Below, one piece after another: positions 23,915 to 30,281 of a stretch of 32,009 nt of DNA (position 1 is the stretch's first letter; each line of letters starts with the position of its first letter). The stretch lies in assembly GCA_014240165.1 (NCBI GenBank), contig JAAZXM010000050.1:1-32009 (forward strand), given 5' to 3'. The DNA is from Myxococcales bacterium. GTDB taxonomy: Bacteria > Myxococcota_A > UBA9160 > UBA4427. Made by a program: the position numbers and the translations under genes. The notes beneath the pieces were generated by a model. The model made no database searches. It was not told where the DNA came from and was given only the letters and a program-made list of their open reading frames with translations.

Positions 23915-23949
23915 GACCCCGAGGACTCCAGGCTGGAGCGCTCGGGGTC
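23915..23949 (-). other. Strong two-part hairpin in a predicted leftward leader
   Basis: Outer arms GACCCCGAG (23915-23923) and CTCGGGGTC (23941-23949) pair perfectly over nine bases. After a 2x2 internal loop the inner arms CTCCA and TGGAG close a GGC loop. There is no T-run on either side, so it is not an intrinsic terminator. It lies just downstream of the leftward promoter-like pair at 23968-23996. Confidence 0.6.
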
Positions 23950-23967
23950 TCAAGGGGTGACCGGATC

Positions 23968-23996
23968 ACACTAGGCGAATAAAAAGCGAAAGTCAA
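23968..23996 (-). promoter_or_regulatory. Candidate sigma-70-type promoter, leftward
   Basis: On the minus strand: TTGACT (23996-23991), a 17-base AT-rich spacer, TAGTGT (23973-23968). Five of six and four of six consensus bases match at the ideal spacing, in a locally AT-rich island. Transcription would start near 23961 and enter the hairpin. Confidence 0.45.
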
Positions 23997-24056
23997 GAAA
24001 CTTCCAGATATCCCGCCTGGGAGGGCAGCTGAGGGCTCGAGGCCGACTTCTGCCGA

Positions 24057-24087
24057 TTGACCGCGCCGGCGCCCCAAGGCGTAGACA
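24057..24087 (+). promoter_or_regulatory. Possible promoter of tRNA-Lys
   Basis: TTGACC (24057-24062) and TAGACA (24082-24087) are separated by 19 bases, about 30 bases before the mature tRNA end. The spacer is long, so this is tentative. Confidence 0.3.
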
Positions 24088-24116
24088 GCGGGCGCGCCGA
24101 GTGGTACCCAACGCCC

Positions 24117-24191
24117 GGGCCCGTAGCACAATGGCAGTGCAAGAGACTTTTAATCTCTAGGTTCGGGGTTCGAATCCCCGCGGGCTCACCA
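24117..24191 (+). tRNA. tRNA-Lys (anticodon TTT)
   Basis: A complete cloverleaf can be drawn. The acceptor arms are GGGCCCG and CGGGCTC (one G-U pair), the D stem is GCAC/GTGC, the anticodon stem AGAGA/TCTCT encloses CTTTTAA with anticodon TTT, and the T stem CGGGG/CCCCG encloses TTCGAAT. The discriminator base is A and CCA is encoded (24189-24191). It decodes AAA and AAG lysine codons. It stands alone; no integrase or attachment-site repeat is visible beside it. Confidence 0.93.
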
Positions 24192-24308
24192 TGTGATTCA
24201 CGGTGGGCGAGTTGCTTCGCGCTCGCCCCGACGACGGAACCCAGTGGTTCGCGAAACTCAACCTTCGCGGCTTCTTCTTTCCCTCCTCCTTCAGATCGGA
24301 GTTTTCTC

Positions 24309-25733
24309 TTGATCCGAAAGCCCGGGTTCACTGGCTCGCAGCAGCCCGCTTCGGCGTTGGCGCTCTCAGTCTTCTTCGTGTTCTTCCTGGCCTTTGCGCC
24401 CGCCCTCGGCTGGGCGGGGGATGAAGCGTTTGCCGCTCGGGCCCCGGGCGACCTCAGCGGTTACCTGAAGGTCGACACCATCAACCCGCCGGGCAATGAA
24501 TCCCGGGGCGTCGAATACCTGGCGAAGATCCTGAAGGCCAATGGCATCGCGTATCAGACCGGCGAGTCGGCTCCCGGGCGGGGCAATCTCTGGGCCCGGC
24601 TGAAGGGCGGGGCGAAGCCAGGCATCGTTCTGCTTCATCACATCGATGTGGTGCCCGCCGACCTGGCCTATTGGGATTTCGATCCGCTCTCGGGAGAGAT
24701 TCGCGACGGGTATATCTATGGCCGCGGCGCGCTGGATACCAAGGGCCTGGGCATCGTGCAGCTCGAAGCCTTTCTCGCCCTGGCGGCTTCCGGGGCCAAG
24801 CTCGATCGCGACGTCTGGTATGTCGCCACCGCAGACGAAGAAGCGGGCGGCGAATTCGGAGCGGGGTGGATGCTCGAGGCTCACCCCGAAGTGTTCGAGA
24901 ACGTTGGCTACCTGATCAACGAGGGCGGCGGGGCGCTGAAGATGCCGGGCGGGCTCGCCGTGATGGTCGAGGTGACCCAGAAGGTGCCGCTCTGGCTCCG
25001 GCTCACCGCCGTTGGCAACCCGGGCCACGGGTCGGCGCCCCAGGTCGAAACCGCGGTGACGCGGTTGCTGGCCGCGACGGACCGGATCGCCCGGAGCCCC
25101 TTCCCCCCGCGCCTGGTGCCCGCGGTGGGTCAGATGCTGCGCGGCCTGGCGCCCTTTCAGGAAGGCCCGCTTTCCGGGGTATTCGCCGATCCCCAGCAGT
25201 TGGTCGAAAACGAAGCCCTGTTGCTGTCGCTTCAGCAGGGGAATCCGGGCACCCACGCGCTGCTTCGCAATACCTGCTCGATCACCCGCTTGGAGGGCAG
25301 CGCCAAGATCAATGTCGTTCCCAGCGAGGCCTGGGCCGAACTGGATTGCAGGCTCCTGCCCGACCAGGATCCCGAGGCCTTCCTGGCCGATCTGCGGGCG
25401 CTCATCGACGATGAGAACGTGCGCATCGATCGCATTCTGGGTTTTGCGCCCGCCATCACGGGCACTGACAACGAACTCTTTGCCGCCATCGAGGCCATCA
25501 GCGAAAAGCATTTTCCAGGAGCGACTGTGATTCCCAGCGTTTCGGGCGGCTTCACGGACAGCCACTTCTTTCGCGACCGGGGCATCGCGAGTTACGGGTA
25601 CTCGCCCTTCGCGCTGGTGAACAGCGAACGCAGGGGCATCCACGGGAACAACGAGCGGATCTCGGTGGAGAATATGGAGCAGGGCACCCGCATCATGATC
25701 GACCTGCTTCGCGCGTTCGCCGTCGGCCACTGA
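24309..25733 (+). CDS. Exported M20-family metallopeptidase / carboxypeptidase
   Basis: A 474-residue protein. Residues 1-36 are a signal peptide (core SALALSVFFVFFLAFAPALG). The M20 catalytic domain shows HHIDVVP (zinc ligand His111 with Asp113), GRGALDTKG (bridging Asp143), DEEAGG (general base Glu177 and ligand Glu178), the dimerisation-domain segment GNPGHGSAP, and a late GIHGNNERI with the last His ligand. Such enzymes cut C-terminal amino acids or N-acyl amino acids with two zinc ions; long exported members resemble PM20D1 and Gly-X carboxypeptidase. The start is TTG at 24309 with GGAG 8 bases upstream. The same frame runs open through the tRNA gene back to 24057, but that part is not protein-coding. 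Nothing nearby hints at the substrate. Confidence 0.9.
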   Translation: MIRKPGFTGSQQPASALALSVFFVFFLAFAPALGWAGDEAFAARAPGDLSGYLKVDTINPPGNESRGVEYLAKILKANGIAYQTGESAPGRGNLWARLKGGAKPGIVLLHHIDVVPADLAYWDFDPLSGEIRDGYIYGRGALDTKGLGIVQLEAFLALAASGAKLDRDVWYVATADEEAGGEFGAGWMLEAHPEVFENVGYLINEGGGALKMPGGLAVMVEVTQKVPLWLRLTAVGNPGHGSAPQVETAVTRLLAATDRIARSPFPPRLVPAVGQMLRGLAPFQEGPLSGVFADPQQLVENEALLLSLQQGNPGTHALLRNTCSITRLEGSAKINVVPSEAWAELDCRLLPDQDPEAFLADLRALIDDENVRIDRILGFAPAITGTDNELFAAIEAISEKHFPGATVIPSVSGGFTDSHFFRDRGIASYGYSPFALVNSERRGIHGNNERISVENMEQGTRIMIDLLRAFAVGH

Positions 25734-25824
25734 ACTCGCCGCATTCGAACGGCATCCACGCGCGCCTTGCCTGAGGGTTTCATCCCTCTTTCCTGTCGGG
25801 CTTCCCGCAAATGTCTTTGGGCGA

Positions 25825-25840
25825 TGGCGATGCGTTTGCC
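25825..25840 (+). promoter_or_regulatory. Sigma-54-like promoter of the PEP-CTERM gene
   Basis: TGGCGA, five bases (TGCGT), then TTGCC. Compared with TGGCAC-N5-TTGCA, the -24 TGGC and -12 TTGC cores and the GG-N10-GC spacing are kept. Transcription would begin near 25852 and leave a leader of about 125 bases. Confidence 0.5.
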
Positions 25841-25861
25841 CGCGTCAGGTTTTTTCAGAAT

Positions 25862-25908
25862 TCCGCTGAATTAGGAAAAAGTACAGCGACACTTCAGAGT
25901 TTAAAGCC
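25862..25908 (+). promoter_or_regulatory. Upstream element shared with the PEP-CTERM gene at 1850
   Basis: TCCGCTGA (25862-25869), CAGC (25884-25887), CTTCA (25892-25896) and TTTAAAGCC (25900-25908) repeat in order the elements at 1689-1724. If the sigma-54 promoter at 25825 is used, these would lie in the transcribed leader. Confidence 0.35.
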
Positions 25909-25929
25909 ACTCCTACTTAGAGGAACCCA

Positions 25930-25949
25930 GGTCGCGAACGACCGCGACC
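25930..25949 (+). other. Leader hairpin before the PEP-CTERM gene
   Basis: GGTCGCG (25930-25936) and CGCGACC (25943-25949) form a perfect seven-base stem with an AACGAC loop, about 15 bases before the AAGGAG ribosome site. It may stabilise the mRNA or affect translation. Confidence 0.45.
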
Positions 25950-25976
25950 CAGGGCCTTCGATGAAGGAGTTGCATC

Positions 25977-26513
25977 ATGGCTCGAAGTGCCGCGTGCCAA
26001 AAAGCGGGGTTCATTCTATGGCTCATCGCGATGGCGATGATCTTTGCACAGGCCGCTTCTGCGGCCAGGGTGGAGGGCACTCTGCTGGGTGTCTTCCCCG
26101 GCAACGACAGCGCCTCGCAATTGGCCGCCGACCTGGGTGTGCCTTCCGGCGATGTGGCACTCCTGGCCAAGGTCGATATCGGGGCGTCTCCGCCCGACCC
26201 CGCATCCAACGACGGGCTCATGCTGTCGAACTACACCCTCAACGGTGGCAATGAGGCCGTTTCGGGCTGGTGGGATTACACCGGCGTGGGCACGGTCACT
26301 GTTCTGGTTGTGAAGGCGGGTAATCAGTACGCCGCCTACGAATACACCTCGCTCCTCACCGGCGGCATGATGAACATGGGCCTCTGGGATACTTCGGACC
26401 TGAACAACAAGGGCGTCTCTCACGTATCGGCCTATTCGCTGATTCCCGAACCCGCCTCAGCTTTGTTGCTGGGCCTGGGCCTGATCGGATTGGCCGCGCG
26501 CGCCAGAGGCTAG
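25977..26513 (+). CDS. PEP-CTERM sorting-domain protein
   Basis: A 178-residue secreted protein. The signal peptide is residues 1-29 (core FILWLIAMAMIFAQAASA). The middle part carries SNYTLNGGNEAVSGWWDYTG and VLVVKAGNQYAAYEYTS, a strand pattern frequent in small PEP-CTERM proteins. The tail is classical: IPEPASA, a hydrophobic helix (LLLGLGLIGLAA) and RARG at the very end. Exosortase processing at the PEP motif is expected. ATG at 25977 has AAGGAG 7 bases upstream, a strong site. The promoter region has a sigma-54-like pair, an element shared with the gene at 1850, and a leader hairpin. Sigma-54 control of PEP-CTERM genes is known in floc-forming bacteria. Its task is probably in the extracellular matrix. 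Confidence 0.88.
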   Translation: MARSAACQKAGFILWLIAMAMIFAQAASAARVEGTLLGVFPGNDSASQLAADLGVPSGDVALLAKVDIGASPPDPASNDGLMLSNYTLNGGNEAVSGWWDYTGVGTVTVLVVKAGNQYAAYEYTSLLTGGMMNMGLWDTSDLNNKGVSHVSAYSLIPEPASALLLGLGLIGLAARARG

Positions 26514-26827
26514 GGCAGGCGCACGATAGTCGGACAGGAGCGGCTAGCGCGACTGGCCGTTTGACCATTGCCAGCGCAATGTTTGGACCGGTGGACAGGG
26601 CCATCCGGGCTCCCCGGCCTTGGCCTGCCCGACCCGGGGCGAGCCGACTCTTTCGGCACTTGTCATGGCTCTTGTCATGGCCCTTGTCATGGCCACGCGT
26701 TTAACCGAGGCTCTATCACGCGGGTCACCTCGCTTTGGCTCCCGGGCATTGGCTTGTCCGGGTTTGCGCAGAAGAGATTGCGAGAGACTCAGCGTTGCCC
26801 TGCTTGCGCGGAAGAAAGGGGACCTCG
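26514..26827. other. 314-bp intergenic region with a 12-bp triple repeat
   Basis: No gene is supported. Apart from the three 12-bp repeats at 26659-26694 I see no promoter, terminator or RNA structure that can be defended. The ribosome site of the next gene (AAAGGGGA) is at its right end. Confidence 0.4.
26659..26694 (+). repeat. Three tandem 12-bp repeats (CTTGTCATGGCY)
   Basis: CTTGTCATGGCT at 26659-26670, then CTTGTCATGGCC at 26671-26682 and 26683-26694. It lies in the gap between the PEP-CTERM gene and the bPH-domain gene. It is too short and gapless to be a CRISPR array. Confidence 0.9.
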
Positions 26828-27256
26828 GTGAACTATCAAGCGCGACCGGCGTGGCGAAACGATTGGATGCTGATCCTGTTGATCGTCGCTTGTTTCGTGG
26901 CGTCGCTGGCGCTGGGAAGCGAGTTCGACCCGCTGGCGAACTACCTGCCCCTCCTGGCCCTTCCCTTGATCGGGGTGGTGGCCTACCGGCACTATGTCTG
27001 GCTCTACACCGTGGATGAGCAGAAGATCGAGAGCCGGCGGGGGATTATCGCCCGGCACCTGGAAATGATACGCATCGAAGATTTGCGCAATGTCAGTGCG
27101 GACCAGACCATCTGGCAGCGGCTCTTCATGCTCGGCGATGTCGGGTTCAGCAGCGCAGGCAGCGGTGGTATCGAGGTTTTTTTCAGGGGCATATCTCGCC
27201 CGGTCGTCCTGAAGAATCGCGTCGAGCAGGCGCAGCGGGAGTTGTCGTCGGTCTGA
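26828..27256 (+). CDS. Bacterial PH-domain (bPH2/DUF304) membrane protein
   Basis: A 142-residue protein. Two hydrophobic helices occupy about residues 13-30 (MLILLIVACFVASLAL) and 38-52 (NYLPLLALPLIGVVAY). A YdbT-type bPH2 domain follows: YTVDEQKIESRRGIIARHLEMIRIEDLRNVSADQTIWQRLFMLGDVGFSSAGSGGIEVFFRGI, with the usual ending VVLKNRVEQAQREL. Such proteins are membrane-bound with a cytoplasmic PH-like barrel; their biochemical role is not established. GTG at 26828 is selected because AAAGGGGA lies 7 bases upstream and the codons before it show no family resemblance. A hairpin follows the stop. It is co-oriented with the GH5 gene, 105 bp downstream. Confidence 0.85.
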   Translation: MNYQARPAWRNDWMLILLIVACFVASLALGSEFDPLANYLPLLALPLIGVVAYRHYVWLYTVDEQKIESRRGIIARHLEMIRIEDLRNVSADQTIWQRLFMLGDVGFSSAGSGGIEVFFRGISRPVVLKNRVEQAQRELSSV

Positions 27257-27268
27257 AGCCGAACTCCC

Positions 27269-27286
27269 AGTGGAGAGCGCTCCACT
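27269..27286 (+). terminator. Hairpin after the bPH gene
   Basis: AGTGGAG (27269-27275) and CTCCACT (27280-27286) make a perfect seven-base stem with an AGCG tetraloop, 13 bases after the stop. Only scattered T follow, so termination would be inefficient or Rho-assisted. Confidence 0.4.
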
Positions 27287-27361
27287 TCGAGTTCCTCTCG
27301 CCATCGTGCGGGTGCTCGGACCGGCGTGGGTGGGGGCGGATTTCGAAGTGCAGGGGTTGGA

Positions 27362-28636
27362 ATGAATCTGGACCGGAGACAGAGAGTTGTGGGCGCGGTG
27401 CTGGCGCTGGCCGCTCTGCTCTTGCCCTCTCTGGCGGTCGGGGCAACCTATACCGTCAACGGCGGGGTCATCGAGCGCGATGGCCAGGAGATCCAACTCT
27501 TCGGTGTGAACTGGTTTGGCGCCGAGACCCAAGATCACGTTCCCCACGGCCTCTGGACCCGCAATTACGCCGAGATGGCCGAGCAGATCCGCGACGTCGG
27601 CTTCAATGCCGTACGGCTGGGTTTCTGCCCCGAAACCCTTCAGAACGTCGCCCCCAATTCGATCAACTATTTCGCGAACCCGAGCCTGGTGGGCCTGGGC
27701 TCACTCGAGATCTATGACGAGGTGGTGGCGGAACTCGATCGCAACGGGCTCTATATCCTGCTCGATCACCACCGCCCCGATTGCGACGCGATCTCTGAGC
27801 TCTGGTACGTGCCCGGTTATAGCGAGGCGCAATGGATCGCTGATCTCGCAATGCTGGCCTCGCGCTACGCGGGCGTGGAGCACTTTGTCGGGATCGATCT
27901 CAAGAACGAGCCGCACGGCGCGGCCACGTGGGGGGTCGGCAATCCCGCGACGGATTGGAACGCGGCCGCCGAGCGCGCGGCTGCGGCGGTGCTGGCCGCC
28001 AATCCCGATATCCTGGTCTTCGTGGAGGGCATTCAGGAAAATCCTGTCTGCTCGTCCAGCGTCAGCCATTGGTGGGGGGGCACCCTCGAGCCCGAAAGTT
28101 GCGCGCCGCTTTCGATCGCGGCCGACAAGCTCGTATTCTCGCCCCACGTTTACGGGCCCGATGTCTTCTTCCAGTCCTACTTCTCTGCCGTTGATTTCCC
28201 CGACAACTTGCCCGCCATCTGGGACCTGCACTTCGGGTTCCTGGCCGATGGGGGCCGGGTGGTGGCGCCGGGCGAGTTCGGCGGACGCTACGGCCACGGC
28301 GGCGCGCCCGAAGACGTAGCCTGGCAAGATGCCCTGGTGGATTATTTCATCGACAAGCGGATCTGTAATTTCTTCTATTGGAGTTGGAACCCCAATTCCA
28401 GCGATACCGGGGGCATCCTTCAGGACGATTGGAACACCGTCTGGCAGGACAAGGTCGACAACCTCGGGCGTCTTATGAGCGCCTGCACGGCCGACCTCTC
28501 CGGCCCGCCGATGGTGCCGGCCCTGGGCCCCTCGGCACGGGGGCTACTCGTGGGCCTGCTTTTGGTTCTTTCTGTGTGGACGCGCATCCACAACCGGCCC
28601 GGGCCACACGTGCCTCAGCGAGGCGCGGATGGTTAG
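27362..28636 (+). CDS. Secreted glycoside hydrolase family 5 (cellulase-like) with C-terminal sorting tail
   Basis: A 424-residue protein. The signal peptide is residues 1-28 (core VVGAVLALAALLLPSLAVGA). The GH5 TIM barrel follows, with FGVNWFGAE, FNAVRLGFCPE, GLYILLDHHRPD, the acid/base Glu183 in IDLKNEPHG, HVYGPD (His262, Tyr264) and the nucleophile Glu305 in VAPGEFGGRYG, then FFYWSWNPNSSDTGG. This predicts retaining hydrolysis of a beta-1,4-glucan or related polymer. After residue 380 comes VPALGPSARG, a hydrophobic helix (LLVGLLLVLSVW) and a basic tail, resembling IPTL-CTERM-like sorting signals rather than PEP. ATG at 27362 has AGGGG 6 bases upstream; the longer frame from 27326 is Gly-rich and unlikely. 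The enzyme is probably held at the outer surface. Confidence 0.88.
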   Translation: MNLDRRQRVVGAVLALAALLLPSLAVGATYTVNGGVIERDGQEIQLFGVNWFGAETQDHVPHGLWTRNYAEMAEQIRDVGFNAVRLGFCPETLQNVAPNSINYFANPSLVGLGSLEIYDEVVAELDRNGLYILLDHHRPDCDAISELWYVPGYSEAQWIADLAMLASRYAGVEHFVGIDLKNEPHGAATWGVGNPATDWNAAAERAAAAVLAANPDILVFVEGIQENPVCSSSVSHWWGGTLEPESCAPLSIAADKLVFSPHVYGPDVFFQSYFSAVDFPDNLPAIWDLHFGFLADGGRVVAPGEFGGRYGHGGAPEDVAWQDALVDYFIDKRICNFFYWSWNPNSSDTGGILQDDWNTVWQDKVDNLGRLMSACTADLSGPPMVPALGPSARGLLVGLLLVLSVWTRIHNRPGPHVPQRGADG

Positions 28637-28664
28637 GCTTTCGGCGAGCCCGGGATTGAGGGGA

Positions 28665-28683
28665 GAGGGACAGCAGATCCCTC
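28665..28683. terminator. Hairpin between convergent GH5 and Mrr-like genes
   Basis: GAGGGA (28665-28670) and TCCCTC (28678-28683) pair with a seven-base loop in the 54-bp gap between two convergent stops, a position fitting a bidirectional terminator. There is no T-run on either strand. Confidence 0.4.
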
Positions 28684-28690
28684 ACGGCCT

Positions 28691-29233
28691 CTAGCTCCGC
28701 GCGAAGGCCCGAAGCTTCGCGTTGAGATCGTGGATTTCTTCGCGCCCCACCAGAAGCACGGGCACCCGGGCGCGCTCGGCCTGGGCCCGGGCCGGTGAGG
28801 TGAAGCGCGATTGGGTGACCACCGCCGCGAGCGCGCAGTTGTGGTAGCCGCTGCCCGCCAGGGCCTCCTGGACGGCGCTGTTGCCCACGGAACTGGCGGA
28901 GCGTTTGACCTGGATGCCCACCCGCACGCCATCCACTTCGGCGATCACGTCGACCCCGAAATCGCCCCGGTCGCGGATGTTTTCCGCCGCCATGCCGCCG
29001 CTCTCGATCACCGCGGTCACCCAGGCCTCGAAGTCGGTGCCCGAGAGTTGGTCGAGATCATCGAGTCCGTAGCCGAGTTGCCGGGCCTGGCGCGCCCGGG
29101 CCTCGCGCTGCTGGCCGGAATACCAGGCGCCCCCGGCGGCGGCGGCCAGGACGAGGAGCGCCACCCCGGCAATGGGGTAGGTGACGAAGAACCAGATCAC
29201 CGCCAGCACGGCGATCGCAGCGGGAGAAGCCAT
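28691..29233 (-). CDS. Membrane-anchored Mrr-type restriction endonuclease-like protein
   Basis: A 180-residue protein. Residues about 4-36 form one or two membrane helices (AIAVLAVIWFFVTYPIAGVALLVLAAAAGG). A short basic linker leads to an Mrr_cat nuclease domain: LSGTDFEAWVTAVIESGG, then the PD-(D/E)xK core GDFGVDVIAEVDGVRVGIQVKR (Asp95, Gln108, Lys110), and CALAAVVTQSRFTSPARAQAERARVPVLLVGREEI. Mrr-like enzymes cut modified or foreign DNA; membrane-anchored short forms are common and mostly untested. The ATG at 29233 gives a clean N-terminal anchor; the frame is open to 29359 and a longer start cannot be excluded, because no strong ribosome site is visible. No methylase or other defence gene is adjacent, so it is an orphan. 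Confidence 0.82.
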   Translation of the reverse strand: MASPAAIAVLAVIWFFVTYPIAGVALLVLAAAAGGAWYSGQQREARARQARQLGYGLDDLDQLSGTDFEAWVTAVIESGGMAAENIRDRGDFGVDVIAEVDGVRVGIQVKRSASSVGNSAVQEALAGSGYHNCALAAVVTQSRFTSPARAQAERARVPVLLVGREEIHDLNAKLRAFARS

Positions 29234-29385
29234 GATCTTCTTTGATCTGCGGCGGGCCACACCCGCATTGCACACGTTGGGCGCGCCGAGCGCAAGTGCT
29301 ACGGCCCAGGGCGGCATCGCCCCCCGGGCCGGGTGGAGTGTGCTGAGGGCGTGCCCCATACTGGCGCCTCAAGGGAGGGCCCAGC

Positions 29386-29784
29386 ATGAAAAAAGGCATC
29401 CGCGAACTCTGTGCCGAGGCGGAGGAAATCGTCGAGACCTGGACGGCCGAGGAGGCGCAGGCGCACCTCGATGACGAGGGCGTGGTCTTCGTCGATATTC
29501 GCGACATCCGGGAGCTCTGGCGCGACGGCGCGATCCCCGGCGCAGTGCACGCGCCCCGCGGCATGCTCGAATTCTGGGTCGATCCCGATAGCCCCTACGC
29601 CCGGGACGTCTTCCAATCGGGCCAACGCTTTCTGTTCTTCTGCGCTGCCGGCCAACGCTCGGCCCTGGCCACGCGCAGCGTCCAGGAAATGGGTCTCACA
29701 CCGGTCTGCCACATGGCGGGAGGCTTTGGCGCGTGGCGGGAGGCCGGGTTTCCTGTGGAGCCCAAGCCAAGGCCGGGGCAATAG
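29386..29784 (+). CDS. Rhodanese-like sulfurtransferase
   Basis: A 132-residue single-domain rhodanese. VVFVDIRDIRELWRDGAIPGAVHAPRGMLEFW is the CH2A-like first half. FLFFCAAGQRSALATRSVQEMG carries the catalytic Cys86 in the loop CAAGQRS (Cys-x4-Arg at 91), and MAGGFGAWREAGFPVE is the CH2B end. Such proteins move sulfane sulfur via a Cys persulfide, for example in thiosulfate detoxification or cofactor sulfur transfer. No signal peptide is present, so it is cytoplasmic. GGGAGGG lies 6 bases before the ATG. It is divergent from the Mrr-like gene and followed by a strong hairpin 66 bases after the stop. Confidence 0.92.
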   Translation: MKKGIRELCAEAEEIVETWTAEEAQAHLDDEGVVFVDIRDIRELWRDGAIPGAVHAPRGMLEFWVDPDSPYARDVFQSGQRFLFFCAAGQRSALATRSVQEMGLTPVCHMAGGFGAWREAGFPVEPKPRPGQ

Positions 29785-29849
29785 CGCCGACCCGCTCGCC
29801 CGGGCGTGGCCCTGAGACCTGGGCACGGGGAGCGCAGGGCATTTAAAGA

Positions 29850-29881
29850 CAGGCGTGGGCGGGATCCGCCGCCCACGCCTG
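29850..29881. terminator. Strong 13-bp-stem hairpin after the rhodanese gene
   Basis: CAGGCGTGGGCGG (29850-29862) and CCGCCCACGCCTG (29869-29881) pair perfectly with a six-base loop. To its left is TTTAAAGA, so a leftward transcript would have TCTTTAAA after the stem; to its right there is no T-run. It is terminator-like, with the clearer T-rich flank on the minus strand. Confidence 0.55.
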
Positions 29882-30103
29882 CTTCGCTGCTTCTACGACC
29901 GATGGCACGGTCGGGTTCCTCCCCCGCACGGAGCGCCCTTCCCAGGATGTGCGAAGCAGAGTCTCATACTGTCATGAAAGAATCACGGAAGGGAAGTTGC
30001 GATTTTCCTTGATCGGATTCGAAAAATCAGGCGCCAAGGCCGCGCCGCGCTGAAAGTTGATTGTCTCCGGGGGGTTGGGCGCCTTCTGGCGGCTCGTTTT
30101 TTT

Positions 30104-30125
30104 GTGGTTTCACGGCCACTTTTTT
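30104..30125 (+). terminator. Weak terminator-like hairpin with T-run
   Basis: GTGG (30104-30107) and CCAC (30116-30119) with two inner wobble pairs, followed by six T (30120-30125). Seven T precede the stem, so it could act in both directions. The stem is short. Confidence 0.3.
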
Positions 30126-30281
30126 GCCCATAACAGGCAACTGAGATGGCGTGCGGCGATGGGTCACCTGGGCGAAGGTAGAGAGCCTGGGGATTGTTCG
30201 ATGATGCTGGGTCATGGCGTGCCCCAAGGTTCGAAAGCCGAAGCGAGCGTTCGCCGCGATCCAATGGGGAGATCCGAGTCG

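Larger units (their letters stand above)
23377..24116. other. 740-bp region without a confident gene
   Basis: This region lies between purA and tRNA-Lys. From left to right it holds: six 10-bp tandem repeats (23445-23504), a further TGACCGGA at 23517 and 23958, a weak leftward ORF (23599-23835), three 9-bp repeats (23864-23890), a strong hairpin (23915-23949), a leftward promoter-like pair (23968-23996) and a possible tRNA promoter (24057-24087). I found no match to the conserved cores I know for SRP RNA, tmRNA or 6S RNA. Confidence 0.5.
29785..30281. other. 497-bp intergenic region with several hairpins
   Basis: No gene is supported. It contains the 13-bp-stem hairpin at 29850-29881, a smaller inverted repeat at 29896-29913 (arms CGACCG and CGGTCG), and a weak stem followed by six T at 30104-30125. 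A small RNA ending at the last structure is conceivable but no promoter for it is visible. The promoter of the BON-domain gene is not identified. Confidence 0.4.

Noticed and set aside
24057..24308. N-terminal extension of the M20 peptidase frame through the tRNA gene.
   Set aside because: The tRNA cloverleaf is complete, and the TTG at 24309 has a GGAG site followed directly by a signal peptide.
29902..29918. Sigma-54 promoter at TGGCACGG before the BON-domain gene.
   Set aside because: The -24 half is good but the -12 GC is missing at the required spacing.
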